Made by a program: the position numbers and the translations under genes. Shown here one piece after another: positions 43,144 to 51,731 of a stretch of DNA of 64,000 nt. The notes beneath the pieces were generated by a model. That model had not been told where the DNA came from. It did not search any database and was given only the letters and a program-made list of their open reading frames with translations. The number at the start of each line of letters is the position of its first letter. Within the stretch, counting starts at the first letter, position 1. Source of the DNA: Brevibacillus humidisoli (GTDB lineage Bacteria; Bacillota; Bacilli; Brevibacillales; Brevibacillaceae); assembly GCF_020923435.1 (NCBI RefSeq), contig NZ_CP087263.1, positions 4,746,001 to 4,810,000 of the forward strand, read 5' to 3'.

Positions 43144-44445
43144 TCAACGCAGCTTGCGCAGTTTCTCTACATCCGACTGCAGCGAGGCGAGATCCTCTGG
43201 CGATAGCGGGGTAGAGGAGTAACGATGCTGCTCGTAATACCGCGTGATCCTATTGGCCAAGGCAGTCAAGGAATCGTCCTGCCGTGTGCTGCCGATCCGG
43301 CGCAGGTACTCTTGACTGGTCTCGTTTTTGCGGATCGGCATCCCTTTCGCTGCCATCGCCAGCAGAAACTGATAGTAGGAGTGACGTACAGGATCATCAG
43401 GGGTTGTCCGCCGTTTGAAAAATGCCTTGATCTCCTCCGTCCAGGAGAGAGAGCTGCCATCTCCATCCGCCACCGCCGTGATCGTTGCGGTTTGCTGGGC
43501 AGATCGATCGAGCTGTTCCGTCTCCGGGACGTATCGGCGCGTCCGCCAGATCCGCCAACCGAACCAGAGCAGAAAGCAAAGCACAATCGCTCCTGTGAGA
43601 TAGGGCGCAAGCTGAGAAATCAGGGATTCGCCCAGCGCATCGGAACCGATCGGAACAGACTCGTCAGCGCCTCCCTGACCCCCGATCAGGTTTTCAGATC
43701 GCTGATCCTCTGCCACCAGATTGGCTAACTGCTCGATCCACTGTTCCAGCAGTTGCAGCAGCGGTCCGGTTAACGTAACAGCGAGGGAGTACAGCAGCTG
43801 CTTCACTGTCTGCCACAGAGCAGCCAATACCGCAAGCACCAGTCCGGCACAAGCGGCGTAGGCGGCGAGGGTGAGCAGTTGCAGTTGAGCCAGTTGACCG
43901 CTCAGGGAGGCGAGCGCCTTCCCGGATGTGTGAGCTCCCGCCGGCTTGTCGCGCGTGATATACTCAGCGCCGCTGACGACGATAAACCACAGAGTGGAAA
44001 CAGCCAGCATCCCGAGGATAGGCGCTACCTCACCCGCCAAAAACAGCGTGTACAGGAACAGGCAGCCTGCATAGAGCAGTGTAGCCCAGAGAAAGCGGTG
44101 CAAAAAGGCCTTTTGCTCGGTGAGCTGGGAGGTGGAGACGGCGTGGATGCGCCAGTAGTAGCCCCCTGCCAGCAGCAGAGCCAAAAGCACAGATTGATAC
44201 AACAGATAACCAGCCACGCCTACAGCTAGTGCAAGCGGATAGAGCAGCAGATGCAGGGTCATGCTGAAGCCGCCGCCTTGGTAAAGCCAGGCGCCAACCG
44301 CCAACAGCAGGGACATGGCTGCAAAAAATCCGAATAACTGGACAAAATCGAGCGGCAGATAGCGCAGGGCGAGCAGCAAGGCTGCTGCCGCCTGTGCTTC
44401 CAGTGACAGAATCAAGGCGATACGTGTATAGGAGGAGGTGTTCAT
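43144..44445 (-). CDS. DUF4129-domain membrane protein
   Basis: 433 residues. About six N-terminal membrane helices are followed by another pair (near 200-230 and 280-300) and a cytoplasmic C-terminal DUF4129 domain (YYQFLLAMAAKGMPIRKNET, then SQEYLRRIG and ALANRITRYYEQHRYS). In Bacillus the third gene of the MoxR-DUF58 operon also carries a transglutaminase domain; here that domain is absent. The start overlaps the DUF58 gene by 4 bases. Role unknown, probably envelope related. Confidence 0.82.
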   Translation of the reverse strand: MNTSSYTRIALILSLEAQAAAALLLALRYLPLDFVQLFGFFAAMSLLLAVGAWLYQGGGFSMTLHLLLYPLALAVGVAGYLLYQSVLLALLLAGGYYWRIHAVSTSQLTEQKAFLHRFLWATLLYAGCLFLYTLFLAGEVAPILGMLAVSTLWFIVVSGAEYITRDKPAGAHTSGKALASLSGQLAQLQLLTLAAYAACAGLVLAVLAALWQTVKQLLYSLAVTLTGPLLQLLEQWIEQLANLVAEDQRSENLIGGQGGADESVPIGSDALGESLISQLAPYLTGAIVLCFLLWFGWRIWRTRRYVPETEQLDRSAQQTATITAVADGDGSSLSWTEEIKAFFKRRTTPDDPVRHSYYQFLLAMAAKGMPIRKNETSQEYLRRIGSTRQDDSLTALANRITRYYEQHRYSSTPLSPEDLASLQSDVEKLRKLR

Positions 44446-45635
44446 CGAAGAGCACCCCCTGCTGCGCCATGGCTGCGAATAGTGCCGATGCGGTGTAGTG
44501 CTACGACTTCATCGCTCGTATCCAGGATGACCAGCTCGTGTCCGCGTCGTGCCAGCCGTTCCAAGGCAGTCATCATCACTTCGTCGAGACGCGGGCTGAT
44601 CAGCAAGATAGCCTGCTTCTCCCGACTCTGCTCCAAACGGCGGAGCACGGCCAACAGCGATCCCGGGGCGAACAGATGAAGTTGAGCCAACTGGGTCATC
44701 ACCTGCACATGATGGGCTTTGCCGCTCCCCTTGGCGAATTGCAGGAACTCTTTGCCACGCCATTTGACGTTGATCCACAATTCATAAGGCAGTCCGCTCC
44801 GGCGGCACTGCACAGCGGCAGAAGCCAGCGTTGAGATCGTCCGTTCGTTCAACCCGTCATTGTGCTTCTGCAGCAGCGGCTCATACGACGGCAGGATATG
44901 GCCGAGGATCAGCCAGTGTGGTTGGGACGTGTACTCCAACTGGCGTGTCTTTAACGACTGTGTCTTGGCACTTGCTTTCCAATCGATCAGTTTCAGCCGA
45001 TCTCCCCCCTGATACGGACGAATACCGCGGATGAAGGCACTGTCATCCTGGACACGCTGCCGGGACAGACGCCGTCCGAGCGGTTCCGTATCGCCAAACG
45101 AGACAGACGGGATCGGCAGTAAAGCGGGGTACACCAGCAGGGAAAAAGGCATCCGCAACTCTGTCTGAATGCTCTCGGGCCAAAACGAACCGATCAGTTC
45201 GGTCTCCACTGCGGTCAGCCAGACGATACCGCGCTTTTGCGGGATCAAGGTGATGCTCCTCTCCACCTGGGACCGGCGCGGGACACTTAGCCAGAGCTGA
45301 ATTACGTGGCGCTTGTTCTGCAGTTCCAGCTTGTCCGCTCCCTCGACGAGGACATGCTCCGGCAGGGTAAAGCGAATAGTGGTGTACGGGAGCGGGAACC
45401 AGGAACGGTTGCCGAGCACCAGACGTACTCTGACTGCAGTTCCTGGCATCACCCGGGAGCCGTCTGCTTGACAGGAGATGGAGATCCAGCGGGGCAGGTT
45501 GCGCTTCCACCAACGATGCCAGACGACTACGAAAAAGAAAAATCCGCCAAGCAGCCAGAGAAACCATTCTCCCGAGATCAGTCCGAAGAAGAGGAACAGG
45601 CTGCCGAACAGTTGATACAATTGCCGTGCACCCAT
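44442..45635 (-). CDS. DUF58-domain protein
   Basis: 397 residues with two N-terminal membrane helices (about 8-40), a beta-rich middle and the DUF58 core: RRLSRQRVQDDSAFIRGIRP then YQGGDRLKLIDWKASAKTQS, followed by a von Willebrand A-like fold. DUF58 proteins pair with MoxR ATPases, which may act as chaperones for VWA-domain partners. The ATG shares a base with the stop codon of the MoxR-type gene, so translation is coupled. Confidence 0.87.
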   Translation of the reverse strand: MGARQLYQLFGSLFLFFGLISGEWFLWLLGGFFFFVVVWHRWWKRNLPRWISISCQADGSRVMPGTAVRVRLVLGNRSWFPLPYTTIRFTLPEHVLVEGADKLELQNKRHVIQLWLSVPRRSQVERSITLIPQKRGIVWLTAVETELIGSFWPESIQTELRMPFSLLVYPALLPIPSVSFGDTEPLGRRLSRQRVQDDSAFIRGIRPYQGGDRLKLIDWKASAKTQSLKTRQLEYTSQPHWLILGHILPSYEPLLQKHNDGLNERTISTLASAAVQCRRSGLPYELWINVKWRGKEFLQFAKGSGKAHHVQVMTQLAQLHLFAPGSLLAVLRRLEQSREKQAILLISPRLDEVMMTALERLARRGHELVILDTSDEVVALHRIGTIRSHGAAGGALR

Positions 45636-46576
45636 TACTGCACGCCTTCTTCTACCGGAGCGGGCACCGATTGCAGAATCTCGGCAACCACTTCGCTCTC
45701 TGAGATATGCAGCTCTGCTTCCATGGTCAGCACGATGCGATGCGTAAACAACGCAGGAACAACCCGTTTGACATCGTCAGGCAGCACAAACGAACGACTC
45801 TGCATATAGGCGAGCGCTTGCGCGGAGCGGACTAGAGCCAACATGGCACGGGGACTGATGCCCACTTCTATCGACTTGTGTTCGCGGGTCGCTTCGACCA
45901 GATCGATCACATAATCTTCGATTGCTTGACTAACATGGACTTCTTTTACCGCTTGCTGCATGGTCATCACGTCTTCGATGGTGAGAACCGGTTGGATCTG
46001 TTCCAGCGGCGAATCACTGCGGAACCGGCGCAGCATCTCCCGGGACTCCTCCCGGCGGCCATACCCTAGTGAGAGGCGGAACAGGAAGCGGTCCAGTTGT
46101 GCCTCAGGCAGGGGATACGTCCCCTCCGATTCGATCGGATTCTGGGTGGCGATGACGAAGAAGGCAGGAGGCAGCGGCAGGGTGATTCCCTCGATCGTTG
46201 CTTGACGCTCTTCCATGCATTCCAGAAGTCCTGACTGCGTGCGAGGCGTCGCCCGGTTAATCTCGTCGGCCAGCAGTACATCGGCAAACACCGGACCGCG
46301 CCGCAGTTCGAATTCACTCGTCTGGGGATTGAAGTAGTGAAGTCCGACCACATCGGAAGGAAGCAGGTCGGAGGTAAACTGAATCCGGCGAAACTCCCCG
46401 CCAATCCCCTGAGCCAGCGTTTTGGCCAACATGGTCTTGCCCATGCCGGGGAGATCCTCTAACAGCACGTGACCACGTGCCAGTAAAGCAGCGACGAGCA
46501 GCTGTGTTTGCTCTTCTTTTCCGACGATGACGCGATTGATGGACTGAAGCAGTTGTTCGAGCTTTTGGTTCTCCAT
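45635..46576 (-). CDS. MoxR-family AAA+ ATPase
   Basis: 313 residues. Walker A (LPGMGKTMLAKTLAQ), Walker B (VLLADEINRATPRTQSGLLE), sensor 1 (FFVIATQNPIESEGTYPLPE) and the C-terminal lid domain are present. MoxR ATPases work with VWA/DUF58 partners in maturation or envelope-related processes. It is the first gene of a three-gene operon. The ATG at 46576 has AAAGGAGAAGG upstream on the minus strand. Confidence 0.93.
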   Translation of the reverse strand: MENQKLEQLLQSINRVIVGKEEQTQLLVAALLARGHVLLEDLPGMGKTMLAKTLAQGIGGEFRRIQFTSDLLPSDVVGLHYFNPQTSEFELRRGPVFADVLLADEINRATPRTQSGLLECMEERQATIEGITLPLPPAFFVIATQNPIESEGTYPLPEAQLDRFLFRLSLGYGRREESREMLRRFRSDSPLEQIQPVLTIEDVMTMQQAVKEVHVSQAIEDYVIDLVEATREHKSIEVGISPRAMLALVRSAQALAYMQSRSFVLPDDVKRVVPALFTHRIVLTMEAELHISESEVVAEILQSVPAPVEEGVQ

Positions 46577-46704
46577 ACACCTTCTCCTTTTTCTCTAAAT
46601 CGTTTCATAATTAATCCTATTATAGTTTGCCAAAAATTTTTTTACCATATAATAGTAAGCAATGATGAAAGAATGATTTCCTATTTCTGAAAGTATAAAA
46701 TTTA

Positions 46705-46733
46705 TTGACATTTGTGGGTGGGTGGTTTATTTT
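46705..46733 (+). promoter_or_regulatory. Promoter of the BCCT gene
   Basis: TTGACA (46705-46710), 17 bases, TATTTT (46728-46733). The repeat operator begins 17 bases after the -10, so a bound repressor would block initiation or early elongation. Confidence 0.6.
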
Positions 46734-46750
46734 TTAGATAACCATCTTGC

Positions 46751-46768
46751 ATGGTACATGGTACATGG
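46751..46768 (+). promoter_or_regulatory. ATGGTAC repeat operator, site 1
   Basis: ATGGTACATGGTACATGG: two and a half copies of the 7-base unit ATGGTAC. Sites 2 and 3 have the same or nearly the same sequence before the GntR gene and before the monooxygenase operon. Confidence 0.7.
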
Positions 46769-46806
46769 AACAATATGTCATGCAAGTTGTCGTATGGCAA
46801 CAAGTT

Positions 46807-46835
46807 AAGAAAGTCCATTTGTTATGGACTTTCTT
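46807..46835 (+). other. Perfect 12-bp hairpin in the BCCT leader
   Basis: AAGAAAGTCCAT (46807-46818) and ATGGACTTTCTT (46824-46835) with loop TTGTT. It is followed by TAGGAGGTGG rather than a T run, so it may act on translation or RNA stability instead of termination. Confidence 0.6.
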
Positions 46836-46846
46836 TAGGAGGTGGA

Positions 46847-46862
46847 ATGAAAGCGCATACAA
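46847..46862 (+). promoter_or_regulatory. cre site, full consensus match
   Basis: ATGAAAGCGCATACAA fits WTGNAARCGNWWWCAW at every position. It lies in the transcribed leader of the BCCT gene, where CcpA is known to act as a roadblock. It also contains the ATG of the leader frame 46847-46969. Confidence 0.65.
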
Positions 46863-46969
46863 ACAGAGGAGAGGTTGCTCTGGAAGCCGCCCTGTTTCTG
46901 TCGGTCAGTAGAACGAGAAGAGAATGTGAAGGAGGAGATCAACGGTGCAGAATAAGTGGGAATCCGTAA
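46847..46969 (+). CDS. Possible 40-residue leader peptide overlapping the BCCT start
   Basis: ATG 46847 follows an excellent AGGAGGTGG and opens a 40-codon frame that ends at 46969, 25 bases inside the BCCT gene in another frame. The peptide (MKAHTNRGEVALEAALFLSV then a basic tail) matches no family I know. It could couple translation of the transporter, or be chance. Confidence 0.35.
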   Translation: MKAHTNRGEVALEAALFLSVSRTRRECEGGDQRCRISGNP

Positions 46970-48516
46970 GCAGCAAGATCGATTGGCCTGTCTTTTATAT
47001 CAGTGGAGGACTCTTGCTGCTATTTGTCATCCTTTCGCTCTTTAATGTGGAAGCGGTAACAACGTTTGTAAATACAGGTTTCGAACTTTCGATCCGTTAT
47101 TTCGGCGCGTACTGGCAGTTGCTGCTGCTGGCCACATTTGCCGTTGGGTTGGGGCTGTCTTTTTCCCGGTACGGAAGCGTGAAACTGGGGAATGTGGCTA
47201 AGCCAGAGATGAGTATGTTTAAATGGGTCGCGATTATTGTGGTATCAGGATTAGGAGCAGGGGGCGTTTTCTGGGCGGCAGCGGAGCCTATGTATTATTT
47301 CATGGATGTGCCTCCGATGCACGAGGGAATCGAGGCCAGTACGCAAGCAGCAGTAGCTCCGGCACTCGCACAAGCTTTTATGTCTTGGGGGTTTACGGCA
47401 TGGGCGGTATATGGATCAATCAGCGCGGTTATCATCATGTACGCCCACTATCATAAAGGGATGCCGTTAAAGCCTAGAACGTTGCTGTATCCGATTTTGG
47501 GGGATAGAATCCTGACGAGCAAATGGGGAACGTTCGCCGATTCCTTTTGCATTATTGGGGCGGCAGCTGGGACCATCGGGCCGATTGGTTTTCTGGGGCT
47601 GCAAGTCAGCTATGGTCTCAATTCGATTTTCGGCGTTCCAGATCATTTCATAACCCAAGCGTTGATTATCATCGGTTTGATTAGCATCACGATTGTTTCA
47701 ACAATCACCGGAATTGACAAAGGGATTCAATGGCTTAGTAAACTAAATGTATCGATGGCCATTATCATTGCGATTTTTTTGTTGATGTTTGGACCCGGTC
47801 GTTTTATTATTGATTCGTTTGTATCCTCACTTGGCTTTTATTTGAGCGAGTTTATTCACATCAGCACGTATCGTGGAGATCAAGAGTGGCTTGGCTGGTG
47901 GATGCTCTTTTTCTTTGGCTGGTTTATTGGATTTGGGCCGATGGTCGCTTTGCTGGTGGCCAGAATCTCGAGAGGACGCAGTATCAGAGAGGTGTTTTTA
48001 GCGGTTTCTGTGATCTCCTCGTTAACAACCAACTTTTGGTTTACCGTATTGGGAGGTTCGGGAATCTTTTATGAACTGAGCAATGCCGGTTCGGTAAGCG
48101 GGCCATTGCAAGAGAATGGGCTGCCGGCGGCGATCATTGCCATCGCGCAGCAAATGCCGCTCTCCGTCATCATGCCTTCTGTTTTCTTGATCTTGACGAT
48201 TCTCTTCGTCGTCACAACAGCAGACTCCATGTCCTACACGCTGGCTATGGGCGTCACGGGTGAAGGAGATCCGCCCAATGTTTTACGTGTATTCTGGGGT
48301 GTGCTGATGGGCTTTATCGCCATTATTCTGATCAATATCGGATCTGGCGGTGTTGGCGCCCTGCAATCCTTTGTCGTCATTGCGGCTGTTCCGGTCTCCC
48401 TTTTGCTACTGCCTTCCTTGTGGCATGCACCTCAGCTGGCTAAAAAGATGGCCATTGAACAAGGGATTGTTAAAACGGAGACAATGGAAGTAAAGGAAAA
48501 GGAAGTAGTCGTGTAG
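46945..48516 (+). CDS. BCCT-family transporter
   Basis: 523 residues, 12 membrane helices. The family region around helix 8 is WWMLFFFGWFIGFGPMVALL followed by VARISRGRSIREVFLAV. In glycine-betaine carriers this helix has a Trp-rich box; here two of three key Trp positions are Phe, so the substrate may not be glycine betaine. The C-terminal tail is short, without the long osmosensing extension of BetP, which suggests uptake for catabolism rather than osmoprotection. The start is GTG 46945 after GAAGGAGGAG. It is preceded by the repeat operator and a cre site. Confidence 0.92.
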   Translation: MQNKWESVSSKIDWPVFYISGGLLLLFVILSLFNVEAVTTFVNTGFELSIRYFGAYWQLLLLATFAVGLGLSFSRYGSVKLGNVAKPEMSMFKWVAIIVVSGLGAGGVFWAAAEPMYYFMDVPPMHEGIEASTQAAVAPALAQAFMSWGFTAWAVYGSISAVIIMYAHYHKGMPLKPRTLLYPILGDRILTSKWGTFADSFCIIGAAAGTIGPIGFLGLQVSYGLNSIFGVPDHFITQALIIIGLISITIVSTITGIDKGIQWLSKLNVSMAIIIAIFLLMFGPGRFIIDSFVSSLGFYLSEFIHISTYRGDQEWLGWWMLFFFGWFIGFGPMVALLVARISRGRSIREVFLAVSVISSLTTNFWFTVLGGSGIFYELSNAGSVSGPLQENGLPAAIIAIAQQMPLSVIMPSVFLILTILFVVTTADSMSYTLAMGVTGEGDPPNVLRVFWGVLMGFIAIILINIGSGGVGALQSFVVIAAVPVSLLLLPSLWHAPQLAKKMAIEQGIVKTETMEVKEKEVVV

Positions 48517-48605
48517 AAAATGCCATAGTCGGATAATGGAAAACGCAGGGATCAGTGGAATGTTTATCTTGCCTGTTGACGAAGAGGACGAGGAGTGGTG
48601 AATAG

Positions 48606-48986
48606 ATGGATCAAAAACGATTTCAAGAGGGACTTGAGGTTCGGCGTGCGGTTTTAGGCGCAGAGTATGTGGATCAATCCATTCAAAACGCGACCGACTT
48701 CAATCGTCCGATGCAGGAGTTGGTCACGGAGTATTGTTGGGGAGAGGTGTGGAGTAGGCCTGGCCTTTCCAGAAAATCGCGCAGCATGATCAATCTCGCC
48801 ATGCTGACGGCGTTAAACCGTCCGCATGAGCTGAAGCTGCATGTGCGCGGCGCCATTCAGAATGGCTTGACCAAAGAAGAGATCAGAGAAGTGTTATTGC
48901 AGACGGCGATCTACTGTGGGGTTCCTGCAGCGATTGACAGCTTTAGACTGGCACAAGAAGTGTTTCATGATTTGGACATCGAGTAA
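48606..48986 (+). CDS. Carboxymuconolactone decarboxylase-family protein
   Basis: 126 residues, close in length to PcaC (gamma-carboxymuconolactone decarboxylase). The domain runs from about residue 30: SRKSRSMINLAMLTALNRPH, then LKLHVRGAIQNGLTKEEIRE and VLLQTAIYCGVPAAIDSFRL. The CxxC of the peroxidase-like AhpD branch is absent, favouring the decarboxylase/lactone branch. It is 89 bases after the BCCT gene and probably cotranscribed. Its real substrate in this cluster is unknown. Confidence 0.85.
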   Translation: MDQKRFQEGLEVRRAVLGAEYVDQSIQNATDFNRPMQELVTEYCWGEVWSRPGLSRKSRSMINLAMLTALNRPHELKLHVRGAIQNGLTKEEIREVLLQTAIYCGVPAAIDSFRLAQEVFHDLDIE

Positions 48987-49084
48987 AGTAGTAAAGCAGT
49001 CTGGATACGGTCATGGTGTGCCAGGCTGATGATCGATGACACGGAATGAATCTGTTGATTACCGTGGGTGTACCAGCAGATCAG

Positions 49085-49109
49085 GTGCATGGTACATGGT
49101 GCATGGCAC
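49085..49109 (+). promoter_or_regulatory. ATGGTAC repeat operator, site 2
   Basis: The core GCATGGTACATGGTGCATGG differs from sites 1 and 3 by one base in the second unit. It is flanked by GT on the left and CAC on the right, making the ends GTGC/GCAC symmetrical. It ends 24 bases before the GntR start, so it probably mediates autoregulation. The rest of 48987-49133 shows no gene. Confidence 0.7.
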
Positions 49110-49133
49110 AGAAAAAGATAGAGAGGTAGGTGT

Positions 49134-49811
49134 TTGGGATTGAATCTTACTGTTTCTACTCAGAGCATTCATACACAAGTAACAAATGTGCTGCGAAACG
49201 CGATCGTATCCGGAGAGTTCGCATTGGGGGAAAAACTGTCAGAAACCGCTCTTGCACAGCGTTTGGGTGTCAGCAGGACGCCTGTCCGCGAGGCGTTGAA
49301 ACAACTGCAGCAAGAGGGGTTAGTTGAAATCATTCCACGTGTAGGTACCTGTGTTAGGAAGCCAACTGAAAAAGAGATCTTTGAATTGTTTAAAATCAAA
49401 GAATCTCTGGAAGGGCTTGCTGCAGGTTTGATGGCTGAAAGAGGAGAGATACCGGAATCGAATCAACTGGTCCAGGCGATGGAAAGCATGGAAGAAGCCG
49501 TAGAAAAGAGGGATATTGATCGGTACGTGGAAAGCAACGGGCGGTTTCATGATGCCATCCTGAGGGGGTCTGGCAACAGTAAACTGCTGTACCATTTTAA
49601 TCTGCTGATCAATCAGCTTCCCTACAAAAGATTTGTGTATATCACGTTGGATCAGCCGGATCGCCTCGAAAAATCAATCAATGAACATCGACGAATTGTA
49701 GAAGCGATCCAAGCAAGGGATACTGAATTAGCAGAAAAACTGATGAGAGAGCACGTCAAAGCGAGTGGCGACAAGTTAATCCAAGTAATGAAAGCGGAGT
49801 TGTATGGATAG
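49134..49811 (+). CDS. GntR-family (FCD/FadR type) regulator of the catabolic cluster
   Basis: 225 residues. A GntR winged helix occupies about 8-75 (VLRNAIVSGEFALGEKLSET, LAQRLGVSRTPVREALKQLQ, EGLVEIIPRVGTCV). An FCD all-helical domain follows with metal-site-like His residues (SNGRFHDAILRGSGN, NEHRRIVEAI, REHVKASGDK). It is likely a repressor released by a pathway acid. The start is TTG 49134 after GAGAGG; TTG 49140 is possible. Three repeat operators around it are its probable binding sites. Confidence 0.9.
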   Translation: MGLNLTVSTQSIHTQVTNVLRNAIVSGEFALGEKLSETALAQRLGVSRTPVREALKQLQQEGLVEIIPRVGTCVRKPTEKEIFELFKIKESLEGLAAGLMAERGEIPESNQLVQAMESMEEAVEKRDIDRYVESNGRFHDAILRGSGNSKLLYHFNLLINQLPYKRFVYITLDQPDRLEKSINEHRRIVEAIQARDTELAEKLMREHVKASGDKLIQVMKAELYG

Positions 49812-49832
49812 CGGAATATTGGCATAAACAGA

Positions 49833-49861
49833 TTGACAGGCGTAAGCAGAGTCTGTAGCAT
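49833..49861 (+). promoter_or_regulatory. Promoter of the monooxygenase operon
   Basis: TTGACA (49833-49838), 17 bases, TAGCAT (49856-49861, four of six). Operator site 3 starts 22 bases further on, the same layout as at the BCCT promoter. Confidence 0.5.
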
Positions 49862-49883
49862 TATACCCATAAACAACACTTGT

Positions 49884-49901
49884 ATGGTACATGGTACATG
49901 G
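49884..49901 (+). promoter_or_regulatory. ATGGTAC repeat operator, site 3
   Basis: ATGGTACATGGTACATGG, identical over 18 bases to site 1, 81 bases before the monooxygenase start codon. Confidence 0.7.
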
Positions 49902-49982
49902 CAGGAGATCGAGACGTCTTGTTTCAAGTAGGAGCTTATATCTCAAGTGATGATGCAGATGACAAGGGAAAGGGGTATGGAC

Positions 49983-51113
49983 ATGAAATTTGGCATATTT
50001 GCAAACTTGGCAGGCCCGGGAAGAGAGCAGGAATTTGCCAAGGTGATTGAGGAAGCAAGGGAGCAGGCCGTCTACTGTGATCAAGCTGGGTTTGACTCGA
50101 TTTGGTATACGGAGCACCATTTCGGACATGAAGGATACGAATTGATTCCCAACCCGATTTTGATGGGTGCCGATATTGCGGCTCACACCAAGAACATTCG
50201 CATCGGCCAAGCAGCCAACATCATCACCTTTTGGCATCCGCTCCGTTTGGCAGAAGATATCGCCTTGTTGGATCAGTTGAGTGGCGGTCGCGTCGATGTA
50301 GGCATCGGGCGTGGGCTCTACGGTCGGGAAGCGATGAATCTGAATCAACTGGCCGACCCGCGTGATCAGGAAAAGAACAGGGCGCTGTTTGAAGAGACTT
50401 ACGAAATCGTAAAGAAAGCGCTGTCGCAACGGTTCTTTTCCCATCAGGGAGAGTTTTACCAGTTTCCTGCGCCAGGCTTGAAGTGGAATCATCCGCTAAG
50501 CCCGCAAACGGATGAGTATATCGATATGGAAAAGGGCGAAATCAAAAAGATGTCGATCATGCCGCCGCCGCTTCAAAAGCCGCATCCTCCGCTCTGGCAG
50601 GTAATCGATACGCCGCGCTCGATCAAATGGGCAGCTGAACACCAAGTGAACGGGATCTTCTGGATGCCGACGGTAAAGGAATTGAAAATCCGCTTTGAGC
50701 TTTATCGCGAGAGCTTGTCACAAGCGAAGGGAACAGAGGCGGAATTGGGTGAAGGGCTCGCGCTTGTTCGCGATTGCTACGTGGCTGAGACGATGGAAGA
50801 AGCGCGCAGGGATGCCGAAGCTGCTGTCCTCCATACGTACCGTTGGATTTGCCACTGGCGCGGGCTGGGGAACTTGCTGGATCCGGGCGAAGAGCTGAAG
50901 CCGGGAACCGAACTGAGCTATGACTTTCTGCATCCGCGAAACCTGCTGTTCGGAACGCCGGATTATGTAGCGGAAAAAATCCAGGAACTGAAAGAAGAGC
51001 TAAACTTGAAACACTTGCTGCTCTGGACCAATCACGGCAGCTTGTCCCATGAAAAAATCATGCGCAGCACGAAGCTGTTCGCAGAAGAAGTTATGCCAAG
51101 ATTCCAATCATAA
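49983..51113 (+). CDS. LLM-class (bacterial luciferase-like) flavin-dependent monooxygenase
   Basis: 376 residues. TIM-barrel family signatures are FDSIWYTEHHF near residue 42, IRIGQAANIITFWHPLRLAE and GRVDVGIGRGLYGREAMNLN. It should use reduced FMN from a partner reductase, supplied by the gene at 54161, and oxygen to hydroxylate or open its substrate. LLM-class enzymes open pyridine-type rings in the pyr pathway of Arthrobacter and the trigonelline pathway of Acinetobacter. The ATG at 49983 is favoured by its distance from AAAGGGG; ATG 49977 is close behind that site. It is the first gene of the nine-gene run. Confidence 0.9.
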   Translation: MKFGIFANLAGPGREQEFAKVIEEAREQAVYCDQAGFDSIWYTEHHFGHEGYELIPNPILMGADIAAHTKNIRIGQAANIITFWHPLRLAEDIALLDQLSGGRVDVGIGRGLYGREAMNLNQLADPRDQEKNRALFEETYEIVKKALSQRFFSHQGEFYQFPAPGLKWNHPLSPQTDEYIDMEKGEIKKMSIMPPPLQKPHPPLWQVIDTPRSIKWAAEHQVNGIFWMPTVKELKIRFELYRESLSQAKGTEAELGEGLALVRDCYVAETMEEARRDAEAAVLHTYRWICHWRGLGNLLDPGEELKPGTELSYDFLHPRNLLFGTPDYVAEKIQELKEELNLKHLLLWTNHGSLSHEKIMRSTKLFAEEVMPRFQS

Positions 51114-51151
51114 CGTCTTTTCAGAAATAAAAGGTATGGAGGAAAAAGAGT

Positions 51152-51730
51152 ATGCTGGAAATCCGCAAAGTATATACACACGTCGAAGAAACGTTTCTCG
51201 AAGGAGGAAAAGAAGTCCGGCCATCGATCAAAAACATTGCGACGGTAGCCGTAATCAAGAATCCTTGGCATGGCAGGGGGTATGTAGAGGATCTGAAACC
51301 GGAAATTCTCGCCTGCTGTCCGGAGTTGGGAGAGCTACTGGTCAAGAAGTTATTCGAAGTGATCGGTTCAGCAGATGAAGTAGAAGCGTTCGGAAAGGCA
51401 GCGGTTGTAGGAGTGGATGGAGAGTTGGAACATGCCTCCGCGATGATCCACACCTTCCGTTTTGGCAACAAGTTCCGCGATGCTGTCGAAGGAACAAGCA
51501 TTTTATCCTTTACCAACAAGCGTGGCGGTCCAGGCACCTATGTGACCATCCCGATGGTTCACAAGACGGATGAATCCCAGCGGTCCCATTTCCTCACGTT
51601 TGAGATGAATATCCCGGATGCTCCGCGAGCGGACGAGATCGTGGTGGCGATCGGGGCGGCAACCGGAGGCAGACCCCATCCACGTATTGGCGACCGCCAT
51701 CAAGACATGGTGGAGATGGGATTGAAATAA
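51152..51730 (+). CDS. PF06684 (AA_synth, DUF1185) protein
   Basis: 192 residues of the family labelled amino acid synthesis (formerly DUF1185). Typical stretches are VAVIKNPWHGRGYVEDLKPE, GVDGELEHASAMIHTFRFGN, SFTNKRGGPGTYVTIPMVHK and the C-terminal GAATGGRPHPRIGDRHQDM. The family has solved structures but no established reaction; its members occur beside flavin monooxygenase and hydrolase genes. It is 38 bases after the monooxygenase gene and 1 base before the hydrolase gene. In this pathway it may handle a ring-opened or lactone intermediate (inference). Confidence 0.85.
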   Translation: MLEIRKVYTHVEETFLEGGKEVRPSIKNIATVAVIKNPWHGRGYVEDLKPEILACCPELGELLVKKLFEVIGSADEVEAFGKAAVVGVDGELEHASAMIHTFRFGNKFRDAVEGTSILSFTNKRGGPGTYVTIPMVHKTDESQRSHFLTFEMNIPDAPRADEIVVAIGAATGGRPHPRIGDRHQDMVEMGLK

Positions 51731-51731
51731 C

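Noticed and set aside
46945-48516. Osmoprotectant (glycine betaine) uptake gene such as opuD
   Set aside because: The Trp box is altered and the neighbours are catabolic with cre and GntR control; osmotic use cannot be excluded but is the weaker reading.
46751-49901. CRISPR or mobile-element repeats
   Set aside because: The three ATGGTAC sites are short, unique in position before promoters and not flanked by spacers or transposase genes.
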